NCBI RefSeq assembly: GCF_024494725.1 | Contig: NZ_JANHDK010000001.1 | Span: forward strand, 558,001 to 622,000 | Direction of reading: 5' to 3' | Length of the DNA stretch: 64,000 bases | From: Haloplanus ruber | GTDB taxonomy: Archaea > Halobacteriota > Halobacteria > Halobacteriales > Haloferacaceae | Part shown: positions 1-7,868 of the stretch, in pieces | Position numbering within the stretch: the first letter of the stretch is position 1 | Layout of the letters: each line of letters begins with the position of its first letter | Notes under the pieces: model-generated | The model's database searches: none | The model's input: only the letters and a program-made list of their open reading frames with translations | What the model was told of the DNA's origin: nothing | Position numbers and translations under genes: made by a program

Positions 1-1
1 G

Positions 2-106
2 TTGCTCGTGGCGATCATCGTCCTCGGGGTCGCTCCCGACCTCTTCTTCGGGATGATCCAGAACGCGGTCGATCCCCTCCTCGAATTCGGAGGTGAACTC
101 TCGTGA
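2..106 (+). CDS. nuoM: NADH-quinone oxidoreductase subunit M, C-terminal end (partial)
   Basis: Only the last 34 codons are in the window; the 5' part lies to the left. They encode a hydrophobic helix (LLVAIIVLGVAPDLFFGM) and a short polar tail. This is how the antiporter-like subunit M of complex I usually ends, with the APDLFF-type motif seen in NuoM and NuoN C-termini. The stop codon overlaps the GTG start of nuoN (GTGA), so the two are translationally coupled. The assignment rests on this tail and on the nuoN neighbour. It would be a proton-pumping membrane-arm subunit. Confidence 0.8.
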   Translation: MLVAIIVLGVAPDLFFGMIQNAVDPLLEFGGELS

Positions 107-1614
107 CACCACTACAGACCCAACTGCCGACTTGGACGGCCGTCGCCCCGACGCTCCTGCTCGGGCTGACGGCGCTCGTCCTGTTGCTCGTCGACAGTAT
201 CGACCCGGACTCGACGCGACCGGGGGCGCTTGCGGGCATCGCGACGCTCGGCAGCCTCGCCACGCTCGCCGTCGCTGGCTGGTTCCTGCTCGCGGGCACC
301 GGCCAGACCGGAAGCGGCGGCGCCATCGAACTCTACGGCGGTTCGCTGGTCGTCGACGGCCTGAGCCTGTTTTTCACCGTCGTCGTCGCCAGCGTCGTCG
401 CCATGGTGTCGCTGGCGAGCTACGACTACCTGCGTGACCGCACCTACCAGGCGGAGTTTTACTCCCTGGTGTTGCTGGCGGCCACGGGCATGAGCCTCAT
501 GGGCTCGTCGGGGTCGCTGGCGACGGTCTTCATCAGCCTCGAACTCGCCTCGCTACCCTCGTACGCGCTCGTCGCCTTCCTCAAGGACAACCGGGGAAGC
601 GTCGAGGCGGGACTGAAGTACTTCCTCGTCGGTGCCGTCTCCTCGGCGGTGCTCACGTTCGGCATCTCGCTCGTGTACGCGGCCACAGGGTCGCTCCTGC
701 TCGCCGATGTCGCGAGCGCCGTCGGCTCGGCCGGTGACCTCGTCGGCATCGCCGGCGTGGGCATCGTGATGATCGCCGGTGGCTTCGCGTTCAAGACCGC
801 GTCGGTGCCCTTCCACTTCTGGGCGCCGGAGGCCTACGAGGGCGCGCCCGCGCCGATCAGCGCCTTCCTGTCGTCGGCCTCGAAGGCGGCCGGCTTCGCC
901 GTCGCCTTCCGCGTCTTTGCCGTCGGCTTCCCACTCGACGCCGTCGTGCCGATGGGCATCGACTGGTCGCTGCTCTTTGCCATCCTCGCCGTCGTCACGA
1001 TGACGCTCGGCAACTTCGCGGCGGCGACCCAGGAGAACGTCAAGCGGATGCTGGCGTACTCCTCGGTCGGGCACGCCGGCTACGCCCTGATCGGTCTCGC
1101 CGCCCTCTCGGGTGGCGGTCCCAACGGCAACGTGATGGGCGCCAGCATGGCCCACCTGCTCGTCTACGGCTTCATGAACACGGGCGCGTTCCTGTTCATC
1201 GCCATGGTCGAACACTGGGAGGTCGGGCGCACCTTCGAGGATTACAACGGCCTGGCGACCCGGGCACCCGCCGCCTGTCTGGCGATGACGGTGTTCATGT
1301 TCTCGCTCGCCGGCCTGCCGCCGTTCGGTGGCTTCCTCTCGAAGTACGCCCTCTTCTACGAGGCAATCCAGGGTGGCTTCTGGTGGCTTGCCGCCGTCGG
1401 CGCGATCAACAGCGCACTGTCGCTGTTCTACTACTCGCGAGTGGTGAAGGCGATGTGGATCGAAGACCCGACTGGCGAGTTCGACCTCGGTGCGACGCCG
1501 GTCGGCCTCTACGCCGCGGTGATGGTTGCTGCCGTCGGGACGCTCCTGCTGTTGCCGGCGTTTGGCCCCGTCGTCGAGACGGCACAGAGCGCCGCCACGG
1601 CGCTGTTCGCCTGA
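103..1614 (+). CDS. nuoN: NADH-quinone oxidoreductase (F420H2/NADH dehydrogenase) subunit N
   Basis: A 503-residue protein with about 14 hydrophobic segments, the normal size for NuoN/FpoN, the antiporter-like proton-pumping subunit of respiratory complex I. Family landmarks are visible: the ELASLPSYALVAF helix followed by LKYFLVGAVSSA, the core FKTASVPFHFWAPEAYEGA with its conserved Lys and Glu, and the ENVKRMLAYSSVGHAGY helix. Translation probably begins at GTG 103, which overlaps the nuoM stop. It is the last gene of the nuo operon; the next gene is on the opposite strand. In haloarchaea this complex lacks NuoEFG, so the electron donor is uncertain. Electrons go to menaquinone, consistent with the men genes at 43.6-48.1 kb. 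Confidence 0.95.
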   Translation: MTPLQTQLPTWTAVAPTLLLGLTALVLLLVDSIDPDSTRPGALAGIATLGSLATLAVAGWFLLAGTGQTGSGGAIELYGGSLVVDGLSLFFTVVVASVVAMVSLASYDYLRDRTYQAEFYSLVLLAATGMSLMGSSGSLATVFISLELASLPSYALVAFLKDNRGSVEAGLKYFLVGAVSSAVLTFGISLVYAATGSLLLADVASAVGSAGDLVGIAGVGIVMIAGGFAFKTASVPFHFWAPEAYEGAPAPISAFLSSASKAAGFAVAFRVFAVGFPLDAVVPMGIDWSLLFAILAVVTMTLGNFAAATQENVKRMLAYSSVGHAGYALIGLAALSGGGPNGNVMGASMAHLLVYGFMNTGAFLFIAMVEHWEVGRTFEDYNGLATRAPAACLAMTVFMFSLAGLPPFGGFLSKYALFYEAIQGGFWWLAAVGAINSALSLFYYSRVVKAMWIEDPTGEFDLGATPVGLYAAVMVAAVGTLLLLPAFGPVVETAQSAATALFA

Positions 1615-1992
1615 TCAGCTGAGCGTCGCGCCGATAGCCTCCGTCACTTCCTTCGAACGCCTGACAGTGATGCCGTCAGTCGTCACGAACACGCCGTGGT
1701 CCCCTTCGATGACGCGCGTGACAAAGCCGTTCTCGAACACCCGGAGCGTGTACTGATACGCGCCGAGTTCGGTGCCGTCGTAGGCTGTCTGTGTTCGAAA
1801 CCCCGCGGCCTCGTGTTCGACCCAGCCCGTGAGGTCGGCGTCCGCCTCCAGATCCGAGCGGAGGTAGATCTGTTCGTACTCGTCCGGCGTGAAGTAGACG
1901 ATGCTCCGGAGGCTATCACCCACCGTCGTCCGACAGGCGCTCACCAGTTGCTCTCCGAGCGACGGGTCAACGAGGTCAGGGTGCTCGGTCAT
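1615..1992 (-). CDS. conserved haloarchaeal protein of unknown function
   Basis: A 125-residue acidic soluble protein. The chosen start is ATG 1992 (MTEHPDLVDPSLGEQLVSAC); a GTG-type start 24 nt upstream is possible but adds an unlikely Cys-containing extension. It has no signal peptide or membrane segment. The middle, SIVYFTPDEYEQIYLRSDLE, and the later VFENGFVTRVIEGDHGVFVTTD look like a compact alpha/beta domain often found as a stand-alone protein in haloarchaea. I recognise the family type but not a function. It is tail-to-tail with nuoN with no spacer and diverges from the DHH gene at 2080. Confidence 0.8.
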   Translation of the reverse strand: MTEHPDLVDPSLGEQLVSACRTTVGDSLRSIVYFTPDEYEQIYLRSDLEADADLTGWVEHEAAGFRTQTAYDGTELGAYQYTLRVFENGFVTRVIEGDHGVFVTTDGITVRRSKEVTEAIGATLS

Positions 1993-2079
1993 GGTGCATG
2001 ATATCACGTCACACAAAAGGTTAATTCCATCGCCGACGCGTGACGGTAGGGTTTTGGGGGCCCGCCGTCAGCGACGTAC

Positions 2080-3540
2080 ATGGTCAGGCGGCTGGTGCTC
2101 GGCTGCGGTCACGCCGGCCGGACGGTCGCCGGCGTGGTCTCGACGTGGGGCGGTGACCTCCGAGTGGTCGTGTCCGACGATGGGGCGACCGAGGGGTTCG
2201 ACGCGGACGCGGAGGTGATCCACGGTGATCCGACAGATCCGGAGACGTATCCCGAGGCAGCGGACGTGGTGCTCGTTCTCGGCGATGACCCCGCCTGTAA
2301 CGTGACCGCTGCGGAACGGGCGCGAGAGTCGTTCCCGAACGCGCTGATCGTTGCCTCAACGGGGGACGGCGGCGCCGACGAGCGGTTGGCGGCCGTCGCC
2401 GACCGCGTCGTCGACACTCGGGCGACACTCGCCGATCACCTCCTAGAGGCGGTGGCCGACGACGGCGGCAAGCGGGTGTGTCGACTCCTGGGTACCCTCC
2501 GGCAGATCGACGGCCGACTGGCGGTCGTGATGCACGACAACCCCGATCCGGACGCCATCGCGTCGGCCATCGCCCTCGCCGACATCGCTCGGTCGGTTGG
2601 CGTCGCGACCGACGCCTGTTACTACGGGGACATCTCACACCAAGAGAACCAAGCGCTGGTGAACTTGCTCGACCTCGACTTGCGGACGCTCGCCCCCGAC
2701 GAAAGTCTCGACGACTACGCGGGCGTGGCGCTGGTGGATCACTCTCGCCCCGGCGTCAACGACGGCCTTGATCCCGACACCGCCATCGACGTCGTCGTCG
2801 ACCACCACCCGCCACGAGGCCCCGTCACGGCGCGCTTTGTCGACCTGCGAAGCAACGTCGGGGCGACGAGTACCCTCCTTGCGGAGTATCTGGAGCGTCT
2901 GGGCCGTGCCCCGAGTCCCGAGGTGGCGACCGCGCTCCTGTACGGCATCCGCATCGATACGCGGGAGTTCACCCGCGAGGCCGTCGAGGCCGACTTCGAG
3001 GCGGCGGCGTTTCTCTATCCCCACGTGGACGGGTCGGTCCTCGAACGGGTGGAGTCGCCGAGCATGGGTCCCGAGGTGTTGTCGATTCTGGCCGCGGCGA
3101 TCCACAACCGCGACGTCAGAGGCGAGGTGCTCACCACCGGCGTCGGCCGGATTCGGAACCGCGACGCCCTCGCGCAGGCGGCGGACAAACTCCTCGACAT
3201 GGAGGGGATACGGATCGTCGTCGTCTACGGGTTCATGGACGAGACGGTGTACGTCTCGGGGCGCGCCCGCGGGACGGCGGTCGACCTTGGGGAGGTTCTG
3301 CGCGACGCGCTGGATGCCATCGGGAGCGCGGGCGGGCACGCAGACATGGCCGGCGCACAGATCCCACTGGGCATTCTCAGCGCCGTCGACGAGGACGCGT
3401 CCGACTCGCTCGCGGACATCGTCGACGATGTGGTCGCTGAGCGAGTCTTCGAGGTGCTTGAGAACCCCCCGAACGCACCGAATCGCGACCCGTCGGTCGC
3501 CGACGCCGCCTTCGAGTTCCCGCTGGCCGACGATAGCTGA
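2080..3540 (+). CDS. DHH family phosphoesterase with N-terminal TrkA-N-like Rossmann domain
   Basis: A 486-residue, two-part protein. Residues 1-130 form a nucleotide-binding Rossmann fold (LVLGCGHAGRTVAG; acidic DD at 33-34) like TrkA-N/RCK domains. Residues about 145-310 are a DHH phosphoesterase domain: HDNPDPDAIAS at 152-162, VDHS at 219-222 and the signature DHH at 241-243 are the expected Mn-binding motifs. The C-terminus has the DHHA1 glycine motif (SAGGHADMAGAQIP). DHH-DHHA1 enzymes cleave nanoRNA, cyclic dinucleotides or pAp; which substrate applies cannot be read here. The Rossmann part suggests control by NAD(H) or a nucleotide (inference). The gene is probably monocistronic and is followed by the CBS gene 56 bp later. 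Confidence 0.9.
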   Translation: MVRRLVLGCGHAGRTVAGVVSTWGGDLRVVVSDDGATEGFDADAEVIHGDPTDPETYPEAADVVLVLGDDPACNVTAAERARESFPNALIVASTGDGGADERLAAVADRVVDTRATLADHLLEAVADDGGKRVCRLLGTLRQIDGRLAVVMHDNPDPDAIASAIALADIARSVGVATDACYYGDISHQENQALVNLLDLDLRTLAPDESLDDYAGVALVDHSRPGVNDGLDPDTAIDVVVDHHPPRGPVTARFVDLRSNVGATSTLLAEYLERLGRAPSPEVATALLYGIRIDTREFTREAVEADFEAAAFLYPHVDGSVLERVESPSMGPEVLSILAAAIHNRDVRGEVLTTGVGRIRNRDALAQAADKLLDMEGIRIVVVYGFMDETVYVSGRARGTAVDLGEVLRDALDAIGSAGGHADMAGAQIPLGILSAVDEDASDSLADIVDDVVAERVFEVLENPPNAPNRDPSVADAAFEFPLADDS

Positions 3541-3596
3541 TATCCGCCCCCGTCGGACGACCACGCTTTTGAGAGTCGGCCGCGTACGACGGACCG

Positions 3597-4400
3597 ATGG
3601 CCGAGAACGCGACCGTCGAGGAGTACATGACGCGGGACGTTGCCACCGTCGACCCCGACGACTCCGTCGCCGAGGTATCGCGGCGTATCGTCGAGAGCGA
3701 CGGGCACACCGGCTTCCCGGTGACCGACGGCCGGCAGGTCGAGGGGTTCGTCAGCGCCCGCGACCTACTGTTGGCCGACGACGAGGCGCTGGTGTTCACC
3801 GTGATGTCCGAGGACCTCGTGGTCGCCCATCCCGAGATGAAGGTCAACGACGCCGCGCGGGTGATCCTTCGTTCGGGCATCCAGAAGCTCCCGGTCGTCG
3901 ACGACGCGGGCAAACTCGTCGGCATCATCTCGAACACGGACGTCATCCGGAGTCAGATCGAGCGGGTGACGCCCAAGAAGGTGGACAAACTGCTCCACAC
4001 GCTGGAGGAGATTCACGACATCGAGGCCACGGAGGAACGCCGGAGTGTCGCGCTGTCCGAGTTGACGCCGACCCAGGGCCGGGTGTACGCCGACGAGTTA
4101 CAGGGCCGGAGCTACGAACTCGAACACGGACTGGCCGAGCCACTGGTCGTCATCGACAACGACGGGACGCTCTTGCTCGCGGACGGCCACCACCGGGTCA
4201 TGGCCGCCAGCCGCCTCGACATCGAGGAGATGGACGCCTACGTTATCGTCGTCGACGAAGGCGGCACCGACCTCGAACTCGGGATGCAGCGGACCGCCGC
4301 GAAGGAAGGGCTGGACTCTCTCGAGGATATTTCGGTCGTCGACTACGCGCGACACCCGCTGATCGAAACGACCGAGCGGCTTCAGGAAGAGCGGCGGTAG
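3597..4400 (+). CDS. CBS-pair protein with C-terminal ParB-like domain
   Basis: A 267-residue soluble protein. Two CBS motifs fill residues about 5-125: EEYMTRDVATVDPDDSVAEV, then VMSEDLVVAHPEMKVNDAAR followed by GIISNTDVIRSQIERV. CBS pairs bind adenosine nucleotides. The C-terminal half (about 145-260) is ParB/Sulfiredoxin-like: PLVVIDNDGTLLLADGHHRVMAASR matches the GHHR box of ParB-type NTPase/nuclease domains. The combination suggests an adenylate-controlled nucleotide-dependent enzyme or regulator; the substrate is unknown. Its last 19 bp overlap the 3' end of the convergent membrane-protein gene. Confidence 0.88.
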   Translation: MAENATVEEYMTRDVATVDPDDSVAEVSRRIVESDGHTGFPVTDGRQVEGFVSARDLLLADDEALVFTVMSEDLVVAHPEMKVNDAARVILRSGIQKLPVVDDAGKLVGIISNTDVIRSQIERVTPKKVDKLLHTLEEIHDIEATEERRSVALSELTPTQGRVYADELQGRSYELEHGLAEPLVVIDNDGTLLLADGHHRVMAASRLDIEEMDAYVIVVDEGGTDLELGMQRTAAKEGLDSLEDISVVDYARHPLIETTERLQEERR

Positions 4401-5611
4401 GGGACCGTCGTAACCGCGGCCCCGGCGCCGATCCAGGAGGGACTCCCCACGCCGTCGCCGCTTGTCGACCCACCGGTGCGGACCGGTTCGTCGTCGATAT
4501 CCGCGTCTGTTGGGTCGTCGTCCGTGCCGTTCCCGTCGTCACCGTCCTCGTCGTCGTCCGTTCCATTTCCGTCGTCGCCGTCCTCGTCGTCCGTTCCATT
4601 TCCGTCGTCGTCGTCCTTGTCGTCGTCCGGCCGGTCGACGCCGACTAAATCCAGTTCGGGGAGCAACATCCCGAGCACCGACAACGAGTAGTAGCGGACG
4701 AACACGAGCGCGGGCACCTGGAGAAGCAAGGCGACGACGATCAACGTGAGAACAAAGAGCAGTCCCAGCGGGATCGCGACGATTGCGCCGGCGTGACCGA
4801 CGCCGGCGGCGGCGATACCGAGATACAGGGCGCCACCGACGATCACGACCGGGATGGCCAACGCGATGGCGACGAGGAGAATCGCGATGGAGACGACGAG
4901 GCTGACGGCGATGCCGAGGACGAACTTGGCGACCAGATAGAGGCCGACCTGTTTCCACTCGGCGCGGAGCGTCGGCCAGATCCGACGCCAGGCGTCGAGG
5001 ACGCCCCGATTCTCGGTCAGCATTGTCGGCACCACGAAGTCGGTCGTCAGACCGAGGATCACGCTGGTGAGGAGGCCGACGACGACGAAGGCTACTAAGA
5101 GCGGGATCACGAGGACGAACACTGCCGCCGAGAGGCTGACGCCGCCGGCAACCACGAGCAGTATCGGCAGCGCGACCAACAGGAGGCTGCCGAGGCTGAC
5201 GGCGATCCGGAAGCCAAACAGCCGCAGACCGGGGCGAAACTCCGCGGTGAAGGGGTCGCGGATCGACACCGAGCGGTCGCGGAGGGCACGGACGAGGACG
5301 AACTCCATCACCGCGCCGACGAGGTTCCACAGGAGATAGAGGACGAGTACGATGGCGAGAAGCCCCAGGATCAGCGCCACCGTCGATCCGATCTCTGGCG
5401 TCGACAGCGACGGGAACTCCGACATCCCGCTGCCGCCGCCGGAGGGGGCGCTCGTGCTCGCGTTTCCGCCGGTTGGGATCCCACCGCCGACGCCGACGAA
5501 CAGCGTGATCACCGCTAGGCGGAGCCACGTTCCTCGCTCTATGGGACGGAGAAACTCTTCGGTCGCGTTACGCGCCGCCGACAGGGCGGCGAAGGCGTAC
5601 CAGGAGGGCAT
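4382..5611 (-). CDS. polytopic membrane protein with acidic repetitive C-terminal tail
   Basis: About 409 residues, starting at MPSWYAFAALSAARNATEEF (ATG 5611). The N-terminus resembles the haloarchaeal family of glycerophosphodiester-phosphodiesterase-like or Yip1-like membrane proteins (RPIERGTWLRLAVITLFV). Six or so hydrophobic helices follow, including a long block at about 230-300 (VAIALAIPVVIVGGALYLG). After residue about 320 the protein becomes a repeat of DDGNGTDD-EDGD units, three copies of NGT in an Asp-rich stretch, encoded by an imperfect DNA repeat at 4515-4620. No enzymatic motif is visible. The 3' end overlaps the convergent CBS gene by 19 bp. The function is unknown. Confidence 0.8.
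   Translation of the reverse strand: MPSWYAFAALSAARNATEEFLRPIERGTWLRLAVITLFVGVGGGIPTGGNASTSAPSGGGSGMSEFPSLSTPEIGSTVALILGLLAIVLVLYLLWNLVGAVMEFVLVRALRDRSVSIRDPFTAEFRPGLRLFGFRIAVSLGSLLLVALPILLVVAGGVSLSAAVFVLVIPLLVAFVVVGLLTSVILGLTTDFVVPTMLTENRGVLDAWRRIWPTLRAEWKQVGLYLVAKFVLGIAVSLVVSIAILLVAIALAIPVVIVGGALYLGIAAAGVGHAGAIVAIPLGLLFVLTLIVVALLLQVPALVFVRYYSLSVLGMLLPELDLVGVDRPDDDKDDDDGNGTDDEDGDDGNGTDDDEDGDDGNGTDDDPTDADIDDEPVRTGGSTSGDGVGSPSWIGAGAAVTTVPYRRSS
4515..4625. repeat. imperfect tandem repeat coding the DGNGTDD tail
   Basis: Degenerate units of about 36-45 bp built from TCGTC runs and CCGTTCC(A/C)TTCCCGTCGTC-like segments, three copies. On the minus strand they encode DDGNGTDDEDGD-type repeats. Each copy holds an Asn-Gly-Thr sequon. 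Such repeats can change copy number by slippage or recombination. Confidence 0.7.
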
Positions 5612-5709
5612 ACGTACGACCCCGCAGTCGCGTGACAAAAATACAGGGGGTCAACCGCAGCGTTGGAGACGCCGACGCGTCTTTGTCGACGGGGGCGAAA
5701 CGGGGTGTC

Positions 5710-6810
5710 ATGACGCCGTTCGAACGGCGGACCCGACGGGTCCAGTCGCGACTCACCGACAGCGACGCCGATCTTCTAGCCCTCTCACCCGGGCGAAGCC
5801 TGTACTACCTGACCGGCGTCGACGCCGACCCGAGCGACCGACTCACGCTCCTTCTGGTTCCCACCGAGGGCGACCCGACGTTCGTGGCCCCGGCGCTGGA
5901 GGCCGAACGGATCGCGGCGGCAACGTGGGTCACGGATGTCAGATCGTGGCGCGACGAGACGGGGCCGGCCCCCGTGCTCGATCCGCTCCTCGCGGACCTA
6001 TCGCCCGCCCGCGTCCTCCTCGCGGACCGGATGTGGGCGGCCGTCTCACTCACCCTCCGCGAGCGACTGCCGGCGGCCTCGTTCGGCCTCGCGAGCGAGG
6101 TGGTGACCCCGATCCGCCGCCGGAAGGACGAGGAGGAACTCGACGCCCTCCGGGCGGCCGCCGCGGCGGCGGACGCGACGATGCGTGACGTACGCTCTCT
6201 CGGTCCCGATGCAGTGGGGCGGACGGAGGCCGACCTCGCGGAGTACATCGAGGAGCGACTGGAGAGCCACGGCGGCACGGGCATCGCCTTCGAGACAATC
6301 GTCGCTGCGGGACCGAACGGAGCCGACCCGCACCACACGAGCGGCGACCGGGTGATCGAAGCCGGCGACCCCGTCGTCCTCGATTTCGGGACCTGTGTCG
6401 ACGGCTACGTGAGCGATCAGACCCGAACGGTCGTCTTCGACGGCGACCCGCCGGCGGCCGTCGAGGAAGTCCACTCGGTCGTCCGGAAAGCCCAGACCGC
6501 AGCGGTCGAGCGCGTCGAACCCGGGGTCTCTACGGGAGCGGTCGACCGCGCCGCTCGGTCGGTGATCGAGGCGGCGGGCTACGGCGAGCGGTTCGTCCAC
6601 CGGACGGGTCACGGCGCCGGTCTCGACGTCCACGAGGCACCTGACGTCGTCGCCGGCGGCGAGGTGACACTCGAACCGGGGATGGTGTTCAGCGTCGAAC
6701 CCGGGATCTACCTCCCGGATCGCTTCGGCGTCCGGATCGAGGACTTGGTCGTCGTCACCGCGGACGGCGCCGAGCGACTCAATCGGACGGATCGTGGCTG
6801 GCGGTGCTAG
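5710..6810 (+). CDS. M24 family metallopeptidase (Xaa-Pro aminopeptidase-like)
   Basis: A 366-residue cytoplasmic protein, start ATG 5710 (MTPFERRTRRVQ). The N-terminal creatinase-like domain (about 1-130) contains SPGRSLYYLTGVDADPSDRL. The C-terminal pita-bread domain carries the metal ligands of family M24: VVLDFGTCVDGYVSDQTRT (two Asp), RTGHGAGLDVHEAP (His), MVFSVEPGIYLPDRFGVRIED (two Glu). Members remove N-terminal residues before proline or cleave related amide bonds; the exact substrate is not known. The stop codon overlaps the stop of the convergent gene by 4 bp (CTAG). Confidence 0.92.
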   Translation: MTPFERRTRRVQSRLTDSDADLLALSPGRSLYYLTGVDADPSDRLTLLLVPTEGDPTFVAPALEAERIAAATWVTDVRSWRDETGPAPVLDPLLADLSPARVLLADRMWAAVSLTLRERLPAASFGLASEVVTPIRRRKDEEELDALRAAAAAADATMRDVRSLGPDAVGRTEADLAEYIEERLESHGGTGIAFETIVAAGPNGADPHHTSGDRVIEAGDPVVLDFGTCVDGYVSDQTRTVVFDGDPPAAVEEVHSVVRKAQTAAVERVEPGVSTGAVDRAARSVIEAAGYGERFVHRTGHGAGLDVHEAPDVVAGGEVTLEPGMVFSVEPGIYLPDRFGVRIEDLVVVTADGAERLNRTDRGWRC

Positions 6811-7868
6811 TCCGCGTCGAGAAGCGCGTCGACGTCGGCGTGGTCGGTCAGCAGATCACCCATCACCTCGACGGTGTGTTCGTCGCGCGTCCGCCCGCCG
6901 CGGACCACCTCCTCGGCGCGTTCGAGCGTGGTGAGCGTATCACCCGAACAGAGCAGGATGGGGACGCCCTTCTCCGCGGCGGTGCCGAGGACGGTCGCGG
7001 GAGGTCGTCGCCCTCCTGTGAGTACCAGACATCTGATCCCCGGTGCTTCGAGCGCCGCGGTGTGGATGTCGGCGCGGTCGCCGCCGGTGACGACCGCGGC
7101 GTCTTTCGTTCGACGGAAAAATCGGAGCGCCGACTCGCCGCTCATCGCGCCGACGAGGAACCGCTCGACGATGCCGTCGGTCGGGACGTCGGTGAGTAGT
7201 TCGGCGCCGAGTTCGCTCGCCAGGTCGGCGACGGTGACGCCCGCGAGGGTCGGCTCGCGGGGCAACACGCCGAGCACCGGCACTCCTCGCTCTTCGAGAA
7301 ACGGCGCGACGAGGGTCTCGACCTCGTCGTAGACGGCGTCGGCGACCCGGTTGAACAGGACGCCGGTGAGGCGGTCGCCGATCTGTCGGGCGGCCGCCAG
7401 CACGTCGTCCACGTCGGCTGGCGTCTCGTACTCGGCGATCAACACGACGTCGGCGCCGAGAAGGTCGGCCACCTCGGGATCGGTGAGGTCGACGACGCCG
7501 CCGGTCGTCAGGCGGCCGCCGCCTTCGACGACCGTCAGATCGCGGTCCGCGGCGACGGCGTCGAAGCCCTCGCGAACGCGCTCGCGGAGTTCGTCGGGCC
7601 GCTCTCGACCCTCCATCGCGCTCCGGACGAACGTTGGCGAGTAGACGATGGGTTCCATCTCGTGCATCTCGTCGTCGCCCTCGAGGAGTTCACGCGCCAG
7701 CATGGGGTCACGGTCCAGCGTCTTGCCGACCTGACTCTGGAGGCGCGTTCCCTTCGGTTTCATGTAGCCGACGCTGTGGCCTCGGGCCTGCGCTTGGCGG
7801 CCGAGCGCGACGGCGACGTCCGTCTTGCCTGTGCTCTCTCCGGTCGCGGTGACGAGTAGGGTGGTCAT
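6807..7868 (-). CDS. BioD-like P-loop / DRTGG domain protein (phosphotransacetylase-family regulatory protein)
   Basis: A 353-residue protein. Residues 1-210 form a dethiobiotin-synthetase-type P-loop domain: TATGESTGKTDVAVALG is the Walker A region, and VVEGGGRLTTGGVVDLTDPE follows. Residues about 215-320 match the DRTGG domain (RTKDAAVVTGGDRADIHTAA), found in the N-terminal part of some phosphotransacetylases and linked to CBS proteins. It has no Pta catalytic domain. It lies directly downstream of the ADP-forming acyl-CoA synthetase gene with an ATGA overlap, so they are co-translated. That suggests a regulatory or accessory role in acetyl-CoA/acetate metabolism (inference). Confidence 0.88.
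   Translation of the reverse strand: MTTLLVTATGESTGKTDVAVALGRQAQARGHSVGYMKPKGTRLQSQVGKTLDRDPMLARELLEGDDEMHEMEPIVYSPTFVRSAMEGRERPDELRERVREGFDAVAADRDLTVVEGGGRLTTGGVVDLTDPEVADLLGADVVLIAEYETPADVDDVLAAARQIGDRLTGVLFNRVADAVYDEVETLVAPFLEERGVPVLGVLPREPTLAGVTVADLASELGAELLTDVPTDGIVERFLVGAMSGESALRFFRRTKDAAVVTGGDRADIHTAALEAPGIRCLVLTGGRRPPATVLGTAAEKGVPILLCSGDTLTTLERAEEVVRGGRTRDEHTVEVMGDLLTDHADVDALLDAD

Noticed and set aside
4515..4625. Possible CRISPR-like or satellite array
   Set aside because: The units are coding (NGT/Asp tail), degenerate, and not separated by unique spacers.
2768..4648. A 626-codon plus-strand frame across the DHH and CBS genes
   Set aside because: It is Arg/Ser/Pro-rich and overlaps two genes with strong family motifs in other frames.
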